A stretch of 64,000 bases of DNA, taken from NCBI RefSeq assembly GCF_039872765.1, contig NZ_JBDPZC010000006.1, forward strand, positions 186,001 through 250,000, written 5' to 3'. Position 1 is the stretch's first letter. Each line of letters opens with the position of its first letter. Under the pieces are notes generated by a model, which saw only the letters and a program-made list of their open reading frames with translations, was not told the DNA's origin and ran no database searches. Position numbers and translations under genes: made by a program. Below, piece by piece: positions 27,204-36,738 of this stretch. This DNA comes from Roseateles_B flavus. GTDB taxonomy: Bacteria; Pseudomonadota; Gammaproteobacteria; Burkholderiales; Burkholderiaceae_C.

Positions 27204-29060
27204 TCACATCTGGTCGATGCTGCGGCCGGCCAGGGCCTGCTGGATGCCACGGTTCATGCGGGCGGCCGCAAAGGCCTCGGTGCCCTTGGCGAGCCGCTCC
27301 ACGCCCTCGGTGATGGCCGCGGCATCGTCACCGGCCGCCAGGGTCTGAAGGGCCGCGAGCAGGGCCTCGATCTCGACACGCTCGCCCGCATGGAGCAGGT
27401 CACCGTCTGCCGCCAGCGCGGACAGCGTCGCCAGGTGCATGCGCTCGGCCTCCACCTGGGCCTCGCGCAGGCTGCGGGCCTGCATGTCGGCCTCGGCGCT
27501 GGCGAAGCCGTCCTTGAGCATCTGGGCGATCTGCTCGTCCGCCAAGCCATAGCTGGGCTTGACCTGCACGGCCGCCTCCACGCCGGAGCCCAGCTCCTTG
27601 GCCGAGACGCTCAGCAGGCCGTCGGCATCCACCTGGAAACTGACGCGGATGCGCGCCGCACCAGCTGCCATCGGCGGGATGCCGCGCAGCTCGAAGCGCG
27701 CCAGCGAGCGGCACTCGCTCACCAGCTCGCGCTCGCCCTGCAGCACGTGGATGGCCATGGCGGTCTGGCCGTCCTTGAAGGTCGTGAAGTCCTGGGCCTT
27801 GGCGATGGGGATGGTGGCGTTGCGCTCGATCACGCGCTCCACCAGGCCGCCCATGGTCTCGAGACCCAGGGACAGGGGAATCACGTCCAGCAGCAGGATC
27901 TCGCCATCGGCAGAGTTGCCGGCCAGCTGGTTGGCCTGCACGGCCGCACCGAGGGCCACGACCTCGTCCGGGTTCAGGTTGGTCAGCACCTCGCGACCGA
28001 AGAGCTGGCTCACCGCGGCGCGCACCGCCGGCATGCGGGTGGAACCGCCCACCATCACCGTGCCCTGCACTTCATCCGGCTTGACGCGGGCGTCGCGCAG
28101 CACGCGGCGCACGGAAGCCAGGGTGCGGTCGACCAGAGGCTTGGTGAGGGACTGGAACTGCTCGCGGCTCACCGCCACGTCCAGTTGGCCCGCGTCGAGG
28201 GTGGCCTGCAGCTGCACCTGGGTCTCGGCAGAGAGCTGCTCCTTGGCCGCTCGCGCGGCCACCAGCACGGCACGCTTGTCATGGGGGGTGCTGAGTTTGA
28301 AGCCTGCCTGGGCCAGAGCCCAGTCGGCCAGCGCATGGTCGAAGTCGTCGCCGCCCAGAGCTGCATCGCCGCCCGTGGCCACCACCTCGAAGACGCCGCG
28401 GGTCAGGCGCAGCAGGGAAATGTCGAAGGTGCCGCCGCCCAGGTCATAGACCGCATAGAGGCCCTCGGCGCCGTTGTCCAGGCCGTAGGCGATGGCGGCC
28501 GCGGTGGGCTCGTTGATCAGGCGCAGCACCTTGAGGCCGGCCAGCTGTGCGGCGTCCTTGGTGGCCTGACGCTGGGCGTCGTCGAAATAGGCGGGGACGG
28601 TGATCACGGCGCCGAAGAGGTCGTCCGCAAACGTGTCCTCGGCCCGGTAGCGCAAGGTGGCAAGGATCTCGGCGGACACCTCCACCGGCGTCTTGGGACC
28701 TTCGCGCGTCAGCAGGCTGAGCATGCCCGGCGTGTCCTCGAACTGGTAGGGGAGCTTCTCGCGGCCCTGGACGTCCTGGACGCCGCGGCCCATGAAACGC
28801 TTCACCGAGACGATGGTGTTGAGCGGATCCTCCGCCTGTGCCGCCAAGGCCGCCGCACCGATCTGGCGGCGGCCGCCTTCGAGGTAGCGCACGGCCGAGG
28901 GCAGGATCACGCGCCCTTCGTCATCTGGCAGGCACTCCGCCACGCCGTGGCGCACGGCGGCCACCAGGGAATGCGTGGTACCGAGGTCGATGCCCACGGC
29001 GATGCGACGCTCGTGCGGATTGGGCGAGGCGCCGGGTTCGGAGATCTGCAGCAGGGCCAT
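27204..29060 (-). CDS. hscA: Fe-S cluster chaperone HscA (Hsp70 family)
   Basis: Specialised Hsp70 that drives cluster transfer from IscU. 618 residues, the HscA length. ATPase motifs VGIDLGTTHSLVAAV, VYDLGGGTFDISLL and VMVGGSTRMPAVR are followed by the substrate domain around LLLDVIPLSLGLETMGG. Works with HscB and recognises the LPPVK motif, which is present in the IscU of this operon. Confidence 0.97.
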   Translation of the reverse strand: MALLQISEPGASPNPHERRIAVGIDLGTTHSLVAAVRHGVAECLPDDEGRVILPSAVRYLEGGRRQIGAAALAAQAEDPLNTIVSVKRFMGRGVQDVQGREKLPYQFEDTPGMLSLLTREGPKTPVEVSAEILATLRYRAEDTFADDLFGAVITVPAYFDDAQRQATKDAAQLAGLKVLRLINEPTAAAIAYGLDNGAEGLYAVYDLGGGTFDISLLRLTRGVFEVVATGGDAALGGDDFDHALADWALAQAGFKLSTPHDKRAVLVAARAAKEQLSAETQVQLQATLDAGQLDVAVSREQFQSLTKPLVDRTLASVRRVLRDARVKPDEVQGTVMVGGSTRMPAVRAAVSQLFGREVLTNLNPDEVVALGAAVQANQLAGNSADGEILLLDVIPLSLGLETMGGLVERVIERNATIPIAKAQDFTTFKDGQTAMAIHVLQGERELVSECRSLARFELRGIPPMAAGAARIRVSFQVDADGLLSVSAKELGSGVEAAVQVKPSYGLADEQIAQMLKDGFASAEADMQARSLREAQVEAERMHLATLSALAADGDLLHAGERVEIEALLAALQTLAAGDDAAAITEGVERLAKGTEAFAAARMNRGIQQALAGRSIDQM

Positions 29061-29131
29061 GGAGGTCAGGGGATCAGGTTTGTTCTTGTTGTGGACAGCA
29101 ATGCACGTGAGGCACGGGGGCGAGGGCCGAC

Positions 29132-29653
29132 TCAGTATTGTTCCAGGGCTTCGAGCCGGCGGTCGATATCGGAGCGGAAGCGGGCGACGAACATCAGGGC
29201 ACGCACGCAGTGGGCGGCGGCCTCGGCATCGCCCTGCTCGTCCAGCAGGCGGCCCGCCTCGCGCAGCAGCTCGGTCTCGCGATCCGCGACCTCGGCATCC
29301 AGGGACTGCACGGCCTCCAGCGTCTGGGCTTCATCGAGGGCCTCACGCCATGCCATCTGCTCCATCAGGAAGCTGGCCGGCATGCGGGTGTTCTCATGTT
29401 CCTTCAGGGCTGCGCCGCGCAGTTCGCAGAGATAGGCGGCACGCTTGAGCGGATCGCGCAGGCGCTGATGGGCCTCGTTGACCCTCAGCGCCCACTGCAT
29501 GGCGCGGCGCTGGGCGGCCGCGCCTTCGCTGGCATAGCGGTCCGGGTGGACCTGGGCGGCCAAGGCCTTCCAGCGCGACTCGATCTCATCGCGGGACTGC
29601 GCAAAGCGCGGCACAAGGCCGAACAGCGCGAAATCGTCGTCAGCGAGATTCAT
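29132..29653 (-). CDS. hscB: Co-chaperone HscB (J-domain protein)
   Basis: J-domain partner that delivers IscU to HscA. 173 residues from ATG 29653 (MNLADDDFALFGL). The J-domain HPD motif is in QVHPDRYASEG, followed by a three-helix C-terminal domain. Start upstream in the same frame is rejected because similarity begins at MNLADDD. Lies 71 bp before hscA. Confidence 0.95.
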   Translation of the reverse strand: MNLADDDFALFGLVPRFAQSRDEIESRWKALAAQVHPDRYASEGAAAQRRAMQWALRVNEAHQRLRDPLKRAAYLCELRGAALKEHENTRMPASFLMEQMAWREALDEAQTLEAVQSLDAEVADRETELLREAGRLLDEQGDAEAAAHCVRALMFVARFRSDIDRRLEALEQY

Positions 29654-29758
29654 GCATCCATTCCTTCCATCAGCCCTGCCAGCAGCCCGCGCCGTGCCTG
29701 GCACCTGAAGCACAAAAGGCGCGAGATCGCCCGCGCCCTTGCCAACCTGCCCGGGTGC

Positions 29759-30082
29759 TCAGACCCGGAAGGATTCACCGCAGCCGCAGCGATCCTTCTC
29801 GCGCGGGTTGCGGAACTTGAAGCCTTCGTTGAGGCCCTCGCGCACAAAGTCCAGCTCCGTGCCGTCAAGGTAGGGCAGGCTCTTGGGATCGACCAGCACC
29901 TTCACGCCGTGGCCCTCGAAGATCACGTCTTCAGGGGCGATCTCGTCGGCATATTCCAGCTTGTAGGCCAGGCCCGAGCAGCCCGTGGTCTTGACGCCCA
30001 GTCGCACGCCCACGCCCTTGCCACGCTTGGAGATGTAGCGCGTCACATGGCGTGCGGCGGCTTCGGTCAGGGTGACTGCCAT
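29759..30082 (-). CDS. iscA: Iron-sulfur carrier IscA
   Basis: A-type carrier for Fe-S clusters, 107 residues. The three invariant cysteines are present: TGCSGLAYKLEY and the C-terminal CGCGESF. AAGGA lies before the start codon. Lies 16 bp after iscU. Confidence 0.96.
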   Translation of the reverse strand: MAVTLTEAAARHVTRYISKRGKGVGVRLGVKTTGCSGLAYKLEYADEIAPEDVIFEGHGVKVLVDPKSLPYLDGTELDFVREGLNEGFKFRNPREKDRCGCGESFRV

Positions 30083-30098
30083 CGTCGCTCGTCCTTGC

Positions 30099-30485
30099 TC
30101 AGTTGCCGTGCTTGGCGCGGTAGTCGTCCACGGCTGCCTTGATGGCGTCCTCGGCCAGGATGGAGCAATGGATCTTCACCGGCGGCAGCGCCAGTTCCTC
30201 GGCGATCTGCGTGTTCTTGATGGACAGGGCCTGGTCCAGGCTCTTTCCCTTGACCCACTCGGTCACCAGGGAGCTGGAGGCAATGGCGGAGCCGCAGCCG
30301 TAGGTCTTGAACTTGGCGTCCTCGATCAGGCCCGTGGCCGGGTTGACCTTGATCTGCAGCTTCATCACGTCGCCGCAGGCAGGTGCGCCCACCATGCCGG
30401 TGCCCACGGTGTCATCGCCCTTCTCGAAGGAGCCGACGTTGCGGGGGTTTTCGTAGTGGTCAACGACCTTTTCGCTGTATGCCAT
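30099..30485 (-). CDS. iscU: Fe-S cluster scaffold IscU
   Basis: Scaffold on which clusters are built, 128 residues. Ligands: Cys in GAPACGDVM with the conserved Asp, YGCGSAIASSSL, and KIHCSILAEDAI. The LPPVK motif for HscA docking directly precedes KIHC. GGAGAG precedes the start codon. Confidence 0.97.
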   Translation of the reverse strand: MAYSEKVVDHYENPRNVGSFEKGDDTVGTGMVGAPACGDVMKLQIKVNPATGLIEDAKFKTYGCGSAIASSSLVTEWVKGKSLDQALSIKNTQIAEELALPPVKIHCSILAEDAIKAAVDDYRAKHGN

Positions 30486-30533
30486 GGTATCTCTCCAACG
30501 ATCTGTATGTCTGGAACTGCCTCGGTGCAGCGC

Positions 30534-31754
30534 TCAGTGGGCGGCCCACTGGATGGTGCTGAGGTCCACGCCGTCCTGGTACATCTCCCACAGCGGCGAG
30601 AGTTCGCGCAGCTTGGCCACGTTCTGGCGGATGGTGTCGATGGCGTAGTCGATGTCCGCCTCGGTCGTGAAGCGGCCGAAGGTCATGCGCAGGGAGGAAT
30701 GGGCCAGCTCGTCGCTGCGACCCAGAGCGCGCAGCACATAGCTGGGCTCGAGGCTGGCCGAAGTGCAGGCCGAGCCCGAGGACACGGCGATGCCCTTGAT
30801 GCCCATGATCAAGGACTCACCCTCCACGAAATTGAAGGACATGTTCAGGTTGTGCGGCACACGGCGCTCGAGATCGCCGTTGACGAACACTTGTTCGACG
30901 TCCGACAGGCCGCGCAGCAGGCGTTGCTGCAAGCCGCGAATGCGCTCGCGCTCGGCGCCCATCTCTTCCTTGGCGATGCGGAAGGCCTCGCCCATGCCCA
31001 CGATCTGGTGCGTGGGCAAGGTGCCGGAGCGCATGCCGCGCTCATGCCCGCCACCGTGCATCTGCGCCTCGATACGGATGCGCGGCTTGCGGCGCACATA
31101 AAGGGCGCCGATGCCCTTGGGACCGTAGGTCTTGTGCGAAGCCAGGCTCATCAGGTCCACGGGGAGCGTGGCCAGGTCGATGTCCACCTTGCCGGTGGCC
31201 TGCGCGGCGTCGACGTGGAAGATCACGCCCCGCTCACGGCACAGGGCGCCGAGCGTGGGGATGTCCTGGATCACGCCGATCTCGTTGTTGACGAACATGA
31301 CCGAGGCCAGGATGGTGTCCGGGCGCAGGGCGGCCTTGAAGGCCTCCAGGTCGACCAGGCCATTTTCCTGGACATCGAGGTACGTCACCTCGAAACCCTG
31401 GCGCTCCAGCTCGCGGCACACATCCAGCACGGCCTTGTGCTCGGTCTTCACGGTGATGATGTGCTTGCCGCGGGACTGGTAGAAGTGGGCGGCGCCCTTC
31501 AGCGCGAGGTTGTTGGACTCCGTCGCGCCGGAGGTCCAGACGATCTCGCGAGGGTCGGCGCCGATCAGGGCCGCGACCTGCTCGCGGGCCTTCTCATTGG
31601 CCGCCTCGGCTTCCCAACCCCAGGCATGACTGCGCGAGGCGGCATTGCCGAAATGCTCGCGCAACCAGGGGATCATGGCGTCCACGACGCGCGGATCGAC
31701 CGGGGTGGTCGCGCCATAGTCCAGATAGATGGGGAAATGAGGGGTCATGTCCAT
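30534..31754 (-). CDS. iscS: Cysteine desulfurase IscS
   Basis: PLP enzyme that takes sulfur from cysteine for cluster assembly, tRNA thiolation and other uses. 406 residues. N-terminal YLDYGATTPVDPRV, PLP lysine in SLASHKTYGPKGIGAL and the active Cys loop SSGSACTSASLEPSYVL are present. Starts at ATG 31754 or ATG 31748 (MTPHFPIY), with no decisive ribosome site. Lies 51 bp after iscR. Confidence 0.97.
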   Translation of the reverse strand: MDMTPHFPIYLDYGATTPVDPRVVDAMIPWLREHFGNAASRSHAWGWEAEAANEKAREQVAALIGADPREIVWTSGATESNNLALKGAAHFYQSRGKHIITVKTEHKAVLDVCRELERQGFEVTYLDVQENGLVDLEAFKAALRPDTILASVMFVNNEIGVIQDIPTLGALCRERGVIFHVDAAQATGKVDIDLATLPVDLMSLASHKTYGPKGIGALYVRRKPRIRIEAQMHGGGHERGMRSGTLPTHQIVGMGEAFRIAKEEMGAERERIRGLQQRLLRGLSDVEQVFVNGDLERRVPHNLNMSFNFVEGESLIMGIKGIAVSSGSACTSASLEPSYVLRALGRSDELAHSSLRMTFGRFTTEADIDYAIDTIRQNVAKLRELSPLWEMYQDGVDLSTIQWAAH

Positions 31755-31805
31755 GGTGAGGGGCTGGCGACGGGGGCTGGCTAGCAGGAAATTTCGGGAA
31801 ATGGC

Positions 31806-32342
31806 TTACTTCGTCAGGGCGCTGTTGCCCAGGGCGAAGACGGAATTCGGGGCGGTGATGCGGATGGGCTTCACCACGGGCGCCGAGGAGATGGCACGCT
31901 TGATCGGCGCTTCCTCGATGGTCACGCCCTTGGCGAGCTGGTCGTCCACCAGCTTGCGCAGCGAGACGGAATCCAGGTACTCGATCATCTTGGCGTTGAG
32001 GCTGGTCCAGAGCTCGTGCGTGATGCAGCGGCCGGTGTCCTCTCCCATACAGTTTTCCTTGCCACCGCAGCCGGTGGCATCGATGGGTTCGTCCACGGCG
32101 ACGATGATGTCCGCCACGGTGATCTCGTCGGACTTGCGACCGAGGGAATAGCCGCCGCCGGGGCCGCGGGTGCTCTCGACCAGCTCATGCCGGCGCAGCT
32201 TCCCGAACAGCTGCTCCAGGTAGGAGAGGGAAATCTGCTGCCGCTGACTGATGGCCGCCAAGGCGACCGGGCCGCTGTTTTCACGCAGAGCCAAGTCAAT
32301 CATCGCGGTGACGGCGAAACGACCTTTGGTGGTAAGACGCAT
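31806..32342 (-). CDS. iscR: Rrf2-family regulator IscR
   Basis: [2Fe-2S]-sensing repressor of its own operon. 178 residues from ATG 32342 (MRLTTKGRFAVTAMIDLAL). The winged-helix domain with QQISLSYLEQLFGKLRRHELV and the cluster region CGGKENCMGEDTGRCITHELW (three Cys plus His) are present, so both cluster-bound and apo roles are possible. A matching operator lies 83-107 bp upstream. Confidence 0.96.
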   Translation of the reverse strand: MRLTTKGRFAVTAMIDLALRENSGPVALAAISQRQQISLSYLEQLFGKLRRHELVESTRGPGGGYSLGRKSDEITVADIIVAVDEPIDATGCGGKENCMGEDTGRCITHELWTSLNAKMIEYLDSVSLRKLVDDQLAKGVTIEEAPIKRAISSAPVVKPIRITAPNSVFALGNSALTK

Positions 32343-32424
32343 GCAACTCTCCTTCGGCCTTTCGACCATGAGCCTGCTCGGACACCAGGCAGAACCCAAA
32401 GGAATTCTGGGTTAACCCTGGCCT

Positions 32425-32449
32425 ATTTCCGAGCATTTTACTCAATTAT
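32425..32449 (-). promoter_or_regulatory. IscR type-1-like operator
   Basis: The minus strand reads ATAATTGAGTAAAAT then GCTCGGAAAT, closely following the type 1 IscR pattern (ATA-YY-GACT-RWWWY-AGTC-RR). The dyad is GAGT-5-GCTC where the canonical half sites are GACT/AGTC: the C-to-G and G-to-C changes are reciprocal, so symmetry is kept. Placement about 95 bp before iscR fits autoregulation. Confidence 0.55.
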
Positions 32450-32486
32450 CGGGAGCTTCATCCGCCGGTCGCTGCACTGCAGCAGA

Positions 32487-32514
32487 AAAGCCCTGGCTTT
32501 GAAGGGCTTTCAGT
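32487..32514 (-). terminator. Possible terminator of the uvrB-phosphatase unit
   Basis: On the minus strand AAAGCCCT pairs with AGGGCTTT (32487-32510) and is followed by a short TTTT, 16 nt or more behind the phosphatase stop. It separates this unit from the iscR promoter. Confidence 0.5.
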
Positions 32515-32529
32515 GCCCTGGCCCTGTGC

Positions 32530-33033
32530 TCAGCAGCCTTGTGGCAGCCGTTCAGCCAGCGCCCTGGCCAAAGGCTCGCAGGCTGCCTCGACCAGGTCCA
32601 GCACTGCCTCAAAGGCGTCAGCGCCCCCGTAGTACGGGTCCGGCACGTCCTGCCCGCCAAGGCCCGGCGCATGGTCCAGCAGCAGCTCCAGCTTGTGCCG
32701 CTGGCCCGTCGGGCAACGCTGTTGCAGCGCCCGGAGGTGGCCGCGGTCCATGGCCAGGATGAGGTCGGCTTGCTCGAAATCAAGCGCCTGCACGGCCCGG
32801 GCGCGCTGAGCGGAGAGATCGTAGCCGCGCCGACTGGCGTGAGCCTGACTGCGCGGATCGGGGGCCTCACCCGTGTGCCAAGCCTGGATGCCGGCCGAAT
32901 CCACCCGCACCCTGTGCGCCAGGCCCAGCGCCTGCAGATGGTGCTGCAGCACGCCCTCGGCCGTCGGCGAGCGGCAGATGTTGCCTGTGCAGACCATCAG
33001 CACTGACAGCCCTCGCTGCTGCCCCGCCTTCAT
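32530..33033 (-). CDS. Low-molecular-weight protein-tyrosine phosphatase
   Basis: Predicted to dephosphorylate phosphotyrosine, in bacteria often a partner of BY-kinases in polysaccharide control. 167 residues. P-loop VCTGNICRSP (C-x5-R-S) near residue 15 and the acid loop DPYYGG near residue 132 are intact. The ATG overlaps the uvrB stop (ATGA), so it is translationally coupled to uvrB; no BY-kinase is visible in the window. Confidence 0.92.
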   Translation of the reverse strand: MKAGQQRGLSVLMVCTGNICRSPTAEGVLQHHLQALGLAHRVRVDSAGIQAWHTGEAPDPRSQAHASRRGYDLSAQRARAVQALDFEQADLILAMDRGHLRALQQRCPTGQRHKLELLLDHAPGLGGQDVPDPYYGGADAFEAVLDLVEAACEPLARALAERLPQGC

Positions 33034-35144
33034 TTGCGCCCGGTGTCGATGGGCACGACGTTGTCGTGGTGGGCCCCGCCAAAGACCTGTTCGCGCAGCT
33101 GCGCCAGCTGGTCGCGCACGCGGGCGGCCTTCTCGAACTCGAGGTTGCGGGCGTGCTCCAGCATCTGTTTCTCCAGCTGGGTGATGCGCTTACTGAGATC
33201 CTTCTCGCTCAGTTCCTCGAGCTCCTCCACCATGCCCAGCTTCTGGTCGTCCTTGCCGCCCTTGTCGGAGTAGACACCGTCGATGAGGTCGCGGATGCGC
33301 TTGCGCACGCCTCGCGGCACGATGCCGTGCTCGGTGTTGAAGGCCACCTGCTTGGCGCGGCGGCGCTCGGTCTCGTCGATGGCCCGGCGCATGGAGTCGG
33401 TGATCCTGTCCGCATACAGGATGGCCTTGCCGTTCAGGTTGCGTGCCGCACGGCCGATGGTCTGGATCAGGCTGCGCTCGGAGCGCAGAAAGCCTTCCTT
33501 GTCGGCATCCAGGATGGCCACGAGGGACACCTCGGGGATGTCCAGGCCTTCCCGCAGCAGGTTGATGCCCACCAGCACGTCGAAGGCGCCCAGGCGCAGG
33601 TCGCGCAGGATCTCCACGCGCTCCACGGTGTCCACGTCCGAGTGCATGTAGCGGACCTTGACGCCGTTGTCGCTGAGGTAGTCGGTGAGCTGCTCCGCCA
33701 TGCGCTTGGTCAGGGTGGTGATCAGCACCCGCTCGCCGACGTCGACCCGGTCGCGAATCTCCTGCAGCACGTCATCCACCTGATGGGTCGCGGGGCGCAC
33801 CTCGACGATGGGGTCCACCAGGCCCGTGGGGCGCACCACCTGCTCGACCACCTGGCCGGCATGCTGCTTCTCGTAGTCCGCCGGCGTGGCGGACACAAAG
33901 ACGGCCTGGCGCATCTTGCGCTCGAATTCCTGGAACTTCAGCGGGCGGTTGTCCAGGGCCGAGGGCAGGCGGAAGCCGAACTCCACCAGCGTGGTCTTGC
34001 GTGCACGGTCGCCGTTGTACATGCCGCCGAACTGGCCCAGGGTCACGTGGCTCTCGTCGACGAACATGATGGCGTCGGGCGGCAGGTAGTCGACCAGCGT
34101 GGGCGGCGGCTCCCCCGGCGCGGCCTGGGACAGATGCCGCGTGTAGTTCTCGATGCCCTTGCAATGGCCCACCTCGGTGAGCATCTCCAGGTCGAAGCGG
34201 GTGCGCTGCTCGATGCGCTGAGCCTCCACCAGCTTGCCGTCGGCAATGAACTGCCCCACGCGCTCGCGCAGCTCCTCCTTGATGGTCTCCACCGCAGCCA
34301 GCACCCGCTCGCGGGGCGTCACGTAATGGCTGGAGGGGTAGACGGTGAAACGCGGGATCTTCTGCCGGATCTGGCCGGTGAGCGGGTCGAAGAGCTGCAG
34401 GGTCTCGACCTCGTCATCGAAGAGCTCGATGCGCAGCGCCAGCTCGGAATGCTCGGCCGGGAAGACGTCGATGGTGTCGCCGCGCACACGGAAGTGCCCG
34501 CGCTGGAACTCCATCTCGTTGCGCTGGTACTGCATGCGGATCAACTGGGCGATGACGTCACGCTGGCCCATGGTGTCCCCCACGCGCAGCGTCATGACCA
34601 TCTGGTGGTAGTCGCTGGGGTTGCCGATGCCGTAGATCGCCGAGACCGAGGCCACGATCACCACGTCCCGCCGCTCGAGCAGACTCTTGGTGCAGGACAG
34701 GCGCAGCTGCTCGATCTGCTCGTTGATCGCGCTGTCCTTCTCGATGAAAAGGTCGCGCTGGGGCACATAGGCCTCGGGCTGGTAGTAGTCGTAGTAGCTG
34801 ACGAAGTACTCGACGGCGTTCCTGGGGAAGAACTCCCGCATCTCGCTGTAGAGCTGGGCCGCCAGGGTCTTGTTGTGGGCGAAGACGATGGCCGGCCGCC
34901 CCAGGCGGGCGATCACATTGGCCATCGTGAAGGTCTTGCCCGACCCTGTCACCCCGAGCAGGGTCTGGAAACTGAGGCCATCGTGTATGCCTTCGACCAG
35001 TTGTGCGATCGCCGTGGGCTGGTCCCCGCCTGGCGGGAAAGGCTGGAAGAGCTGGAACGGCGAGCCTTCGAATGTGACGAATTCACCCTTGGGCAAGTCG
35101 TCGTTTTCCTCGGGGGCGTCGGGGGCAATGGCGGAGCTGGACAT
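33030..35144 (-). CDS. uvrB: UvrABC excinuclease subunit B
   Basis: Damage-verifying helicase-like subunit of nucleotide excision repair. 704 residues. Walker A GVTGSGKTFTMAN, the beta-hairpin region YYDYYQPEAYVPQRDLFIEKD in pieces, the Walker B-type FVDESHV, helicase motif VI around QTIGRAARN and the C-terminal UVR motif (KQMLEHARNLEFEKAARVRD) are all found. Divergent from the aminotransferase gene. Confidence 0.97.
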   Translation of the reverse strand: MSSSAIAPDAPEENDDLPKGEFVTFEGSPFQLFQPFPPGGDQPTAIAQLVEGIHDGLSFQTLLGVTGSGKTFTMANVIARLGRPAIVFAHNKTLAAQLYSEMREFFPRNAVEYFVSYYDYYQPEAYVPQRDLFIEKDSAINEQIEQLRLSCTKSLLERRDVVIVASVSAIYGIGNPSDYHQMVMTLRVGDTMGQRDVIAQLIRMQYQRNEMEFQRGHFRVRGDTIDVFPAEHSELALRIELFDDEVETLQLFDPLTGQIRQKIPRFTVYPSSHYVTPRERVLAAVETIKEELRERVGQFIADGKLVEAQRIEQRTRFDLEMLTEVGHCKGIENYTRHLSQAAPGEPPPTLVDYLPPDAIMFVDESHVTLGQFGGMYNGDRARKTTLVEFGFRLPSALDNRPLKFQEFERKMRQAVFVSATPADYEKQHAGQVVEQVVRPTGLVDPIVEVRPATHQVDDVLQEIRDRVDVGERVLITTLTKRMAEQLTDYLSDNGVKVRYMHSDVDTVERVEILRDLRLGAFDVLVGINLLREGLDIPEVSLVAILDADKEGFLRSERSLIQTIGRAARNLNGKAILYADRITDSMRRAIDETERRRAKQVAFNTEHGIVPRGVRKRIRDLIDGVYSDKGGKDDQKLGMVEELEELSEKDLSKRITQLEKQMLEHARNLEFEKAARVRDQLAQLREQVFGGAHHDNVVPIDTGRK

Positions 35145-35289
35145 CGGGGATTCCCTGAGATTGGACGCCCGCGGCCCCTAGAATTCCAGGGTCTGGCAGC
35201 GCCTCGAACCCGACAGCGTAGCGCAGACCGCTTCCGCTCGCAGCGAAGCACCCGCGAGCCTCATGCCACCGTCCTGTCAGGAAAGCCCC

Positions 35290-36492
35290 ATGTCCCTGTT
35301 CGCCGCCGTCGAAATGGCCCCCCGCGACCCCATCCTGGGTCTCAACGAGCAATTCAATGCCGACACCAACCCGAAGAAGGTGAATCTCGGCGTCGGCGTC
35401 TACTACGACGAGAACGGCAAGCTGCCCCTGCTGCGCTGCGTGGCTGAAGCCGAGCGCCAGATGCTGGAGGCGCCCAAGGCGCGCGGCTATCTGCCCATCG
35501 ACGGCATCGCCGCCTACGACCTCGCCGTGCAGGGCCTGGTCTTCGGTGCGGATTCCGAGGTGGTGAAGGGCAAGCGCGTCGCCACGGTGCAGGCCCTGGG
35601 CGGCACCGGCGGCCTGAAGATCGGCGCCGACTTCCTGAAGCGCCTGAACCCCTCGGCCCGCGTGCTGATCTCCGATCCCAGCTGGGAGAACCACCGCGCC
35701 CTGTTCACCAATGCCGGCTTCCAGGTCGGCACCTATGCCTACTACGACGCCGAGAACCGCGGCATCAAGGCCGAGGCCATGCTGGCCGATCTGCAGGAGG
35801 CCAAGGCCGGCACCGTGGTCGTGCTGCACGCCTGCTGCCACAACCCCACCGGCTATGACCTGACGCCGGCCCAGTGGACCCAGGTGGTTGAGGTGGTCAA
35901 GGCCCGCGGCCTGGTGCCCTTCCTGGACATGGCCTACCAGGGCTTCGGCGAAGGCATCGCCGAGGACGGCGCCGTGATTCAGCAGTTCCTGGCCGCCGGC
36001 CTGGACTTCTTCGTCTCCACCAGCTTCTCCAAGAGCTTCTCGCTGTACGGTGAGCGCGTGGGCGCGCTGAGCGTGGTCTGCGCCAGCAGCGAAGAAGCCG
36101 GCCGCGTGCTGAGCCAGCTGAAGATCGTCATCCGCACCAATTACAGCAATCCGCCGACTCATGGTGCCCAGGTCGTGGCCACCGTGCTGTCCACCCCCGC
36201 CCTGCGCAGCCTGTGGGAGGAAGAGCTGGCGGGCATGCGCACTCGCATCCGCGCCATGCGGGAGGCCCTGGTGACGGAGCTGAAGGCAGCCGGCGTCGAG
36301 CAGGACCTCAGCTTCGTGACCCGCCAGAAGGGCATGTTCAGCTACTCCGGCCTCAATGCCACCCAGATGCAGCGCCTGCGCGGCGAATTCGGCATCTACG
36401 GCGTGGACTCTGGCCGCATCTGCGTGGCCGCCCTGAACCCGGGCAACCTGAAGGCCGTGGCAGCAGCAATGGCCGCCGTGATCAAGGGCTGA
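35290..36492 (+). CDS. Aromatic amino acid / aspartate aminotransferase (class I)
   Basis: PLP enzyme exchanging amino groups between aromatic or acidic amino acids and 2-oxoglutarate. 400 residues from ATG 35290 (MSLFAAVEMAPRDPILG), preceded by AGGAAAG. Motifs: NPTGYDLTP (HNPTG type), DMAYQGFGEG and the PLP lysine in STSFSKSFSLYGERVG, with the substrate Arg near the C-terminus. TyrB and AspC cannot be told apart from sequence reading alone. Confidence 0.93.
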   Translation: MSLFAAVEMAPRDPILGLNEQFNADTNPKKVNLGVGVYYDENGKLPLLRCVAEAERQMLEAPKARGYLPIDGIAAYDLAVQGLVFGADSEVVKGKRVATVQALGGTGGLKIGADFLKRLNPSARVLISDPSWENHRALFTNAGFQVGTYAYYDAENRGIKAEAMLADLQEAKAGTVVVLHACCHNPTGYDLTPAQWTQVVEVVKARGLVPFLDMAYQGFGEGIAEDGAVIQQFLAAGLDFFVSTSFSKSFSLYGERVGALSVVCASSEEAGRVLSQLKIVIRTNYSNPPTHGAQVVATVLSTPALRSLWEEELAGMRTRIRAMREALVTELKAAGVEQDLSFVTRQKGMFSYSGLNATQMQRLRGEFGIYGVDSGRICVAALNPGNLKAVAAAMAAVIKG

Positions 36493-36513
36493 TCCCCGTC
36501 ACCAGCCTGCGCC

Positions 36514-36547
36514 AAGGCGCCGTCCGGGTCACCGGCGGCGCCTTTTT
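36514..36547 (+). terminator. Rho-independent terminator of the aminotransferase gene
   Basis: Perfect 9-bp stem AAGGCGCCG (36514-36522) with CGGCGCCTT (36536-36544) followed by a T-run, 22 bp behind the stop codon. Confidence 0.9.
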
Positions 36548-36630
36548 GTCGACCCTGTGACGGCCGTCATGGCCCAAAGTCCGGGTTTGTGCGGGGTATT
36601 TCACCAAGCTGCCCGTCAGCATTGCGTCCC

Positions 36631-36636
36631 TACAAT
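36631..36636 (+). promoter_or_regulatory. Candidate -10 of the phaZ promoter
   Basis: TACAAT, one base from the -10 consensus, about 100 bp before phaZ, in the only gap where a promoter is needed after the preceding terminator. No good -35 is visible. Confidence 0.4.
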
Positions 36637-36738
36637 GCTGCAACGCACAAAACAAGGCAAGATGCTTCACAGGCATCCAAGCTACCACGCCGAGCCCACG
36701 CATCCTGCGGTGCCGGCCAGCCATGGAAGGGGTCCCAC

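Noticed and set aside
33066..35447. Long plus-strand frame opposite uvrB
   Set aside because: Antisense shadow of uvrB with no motif or ribosome site.
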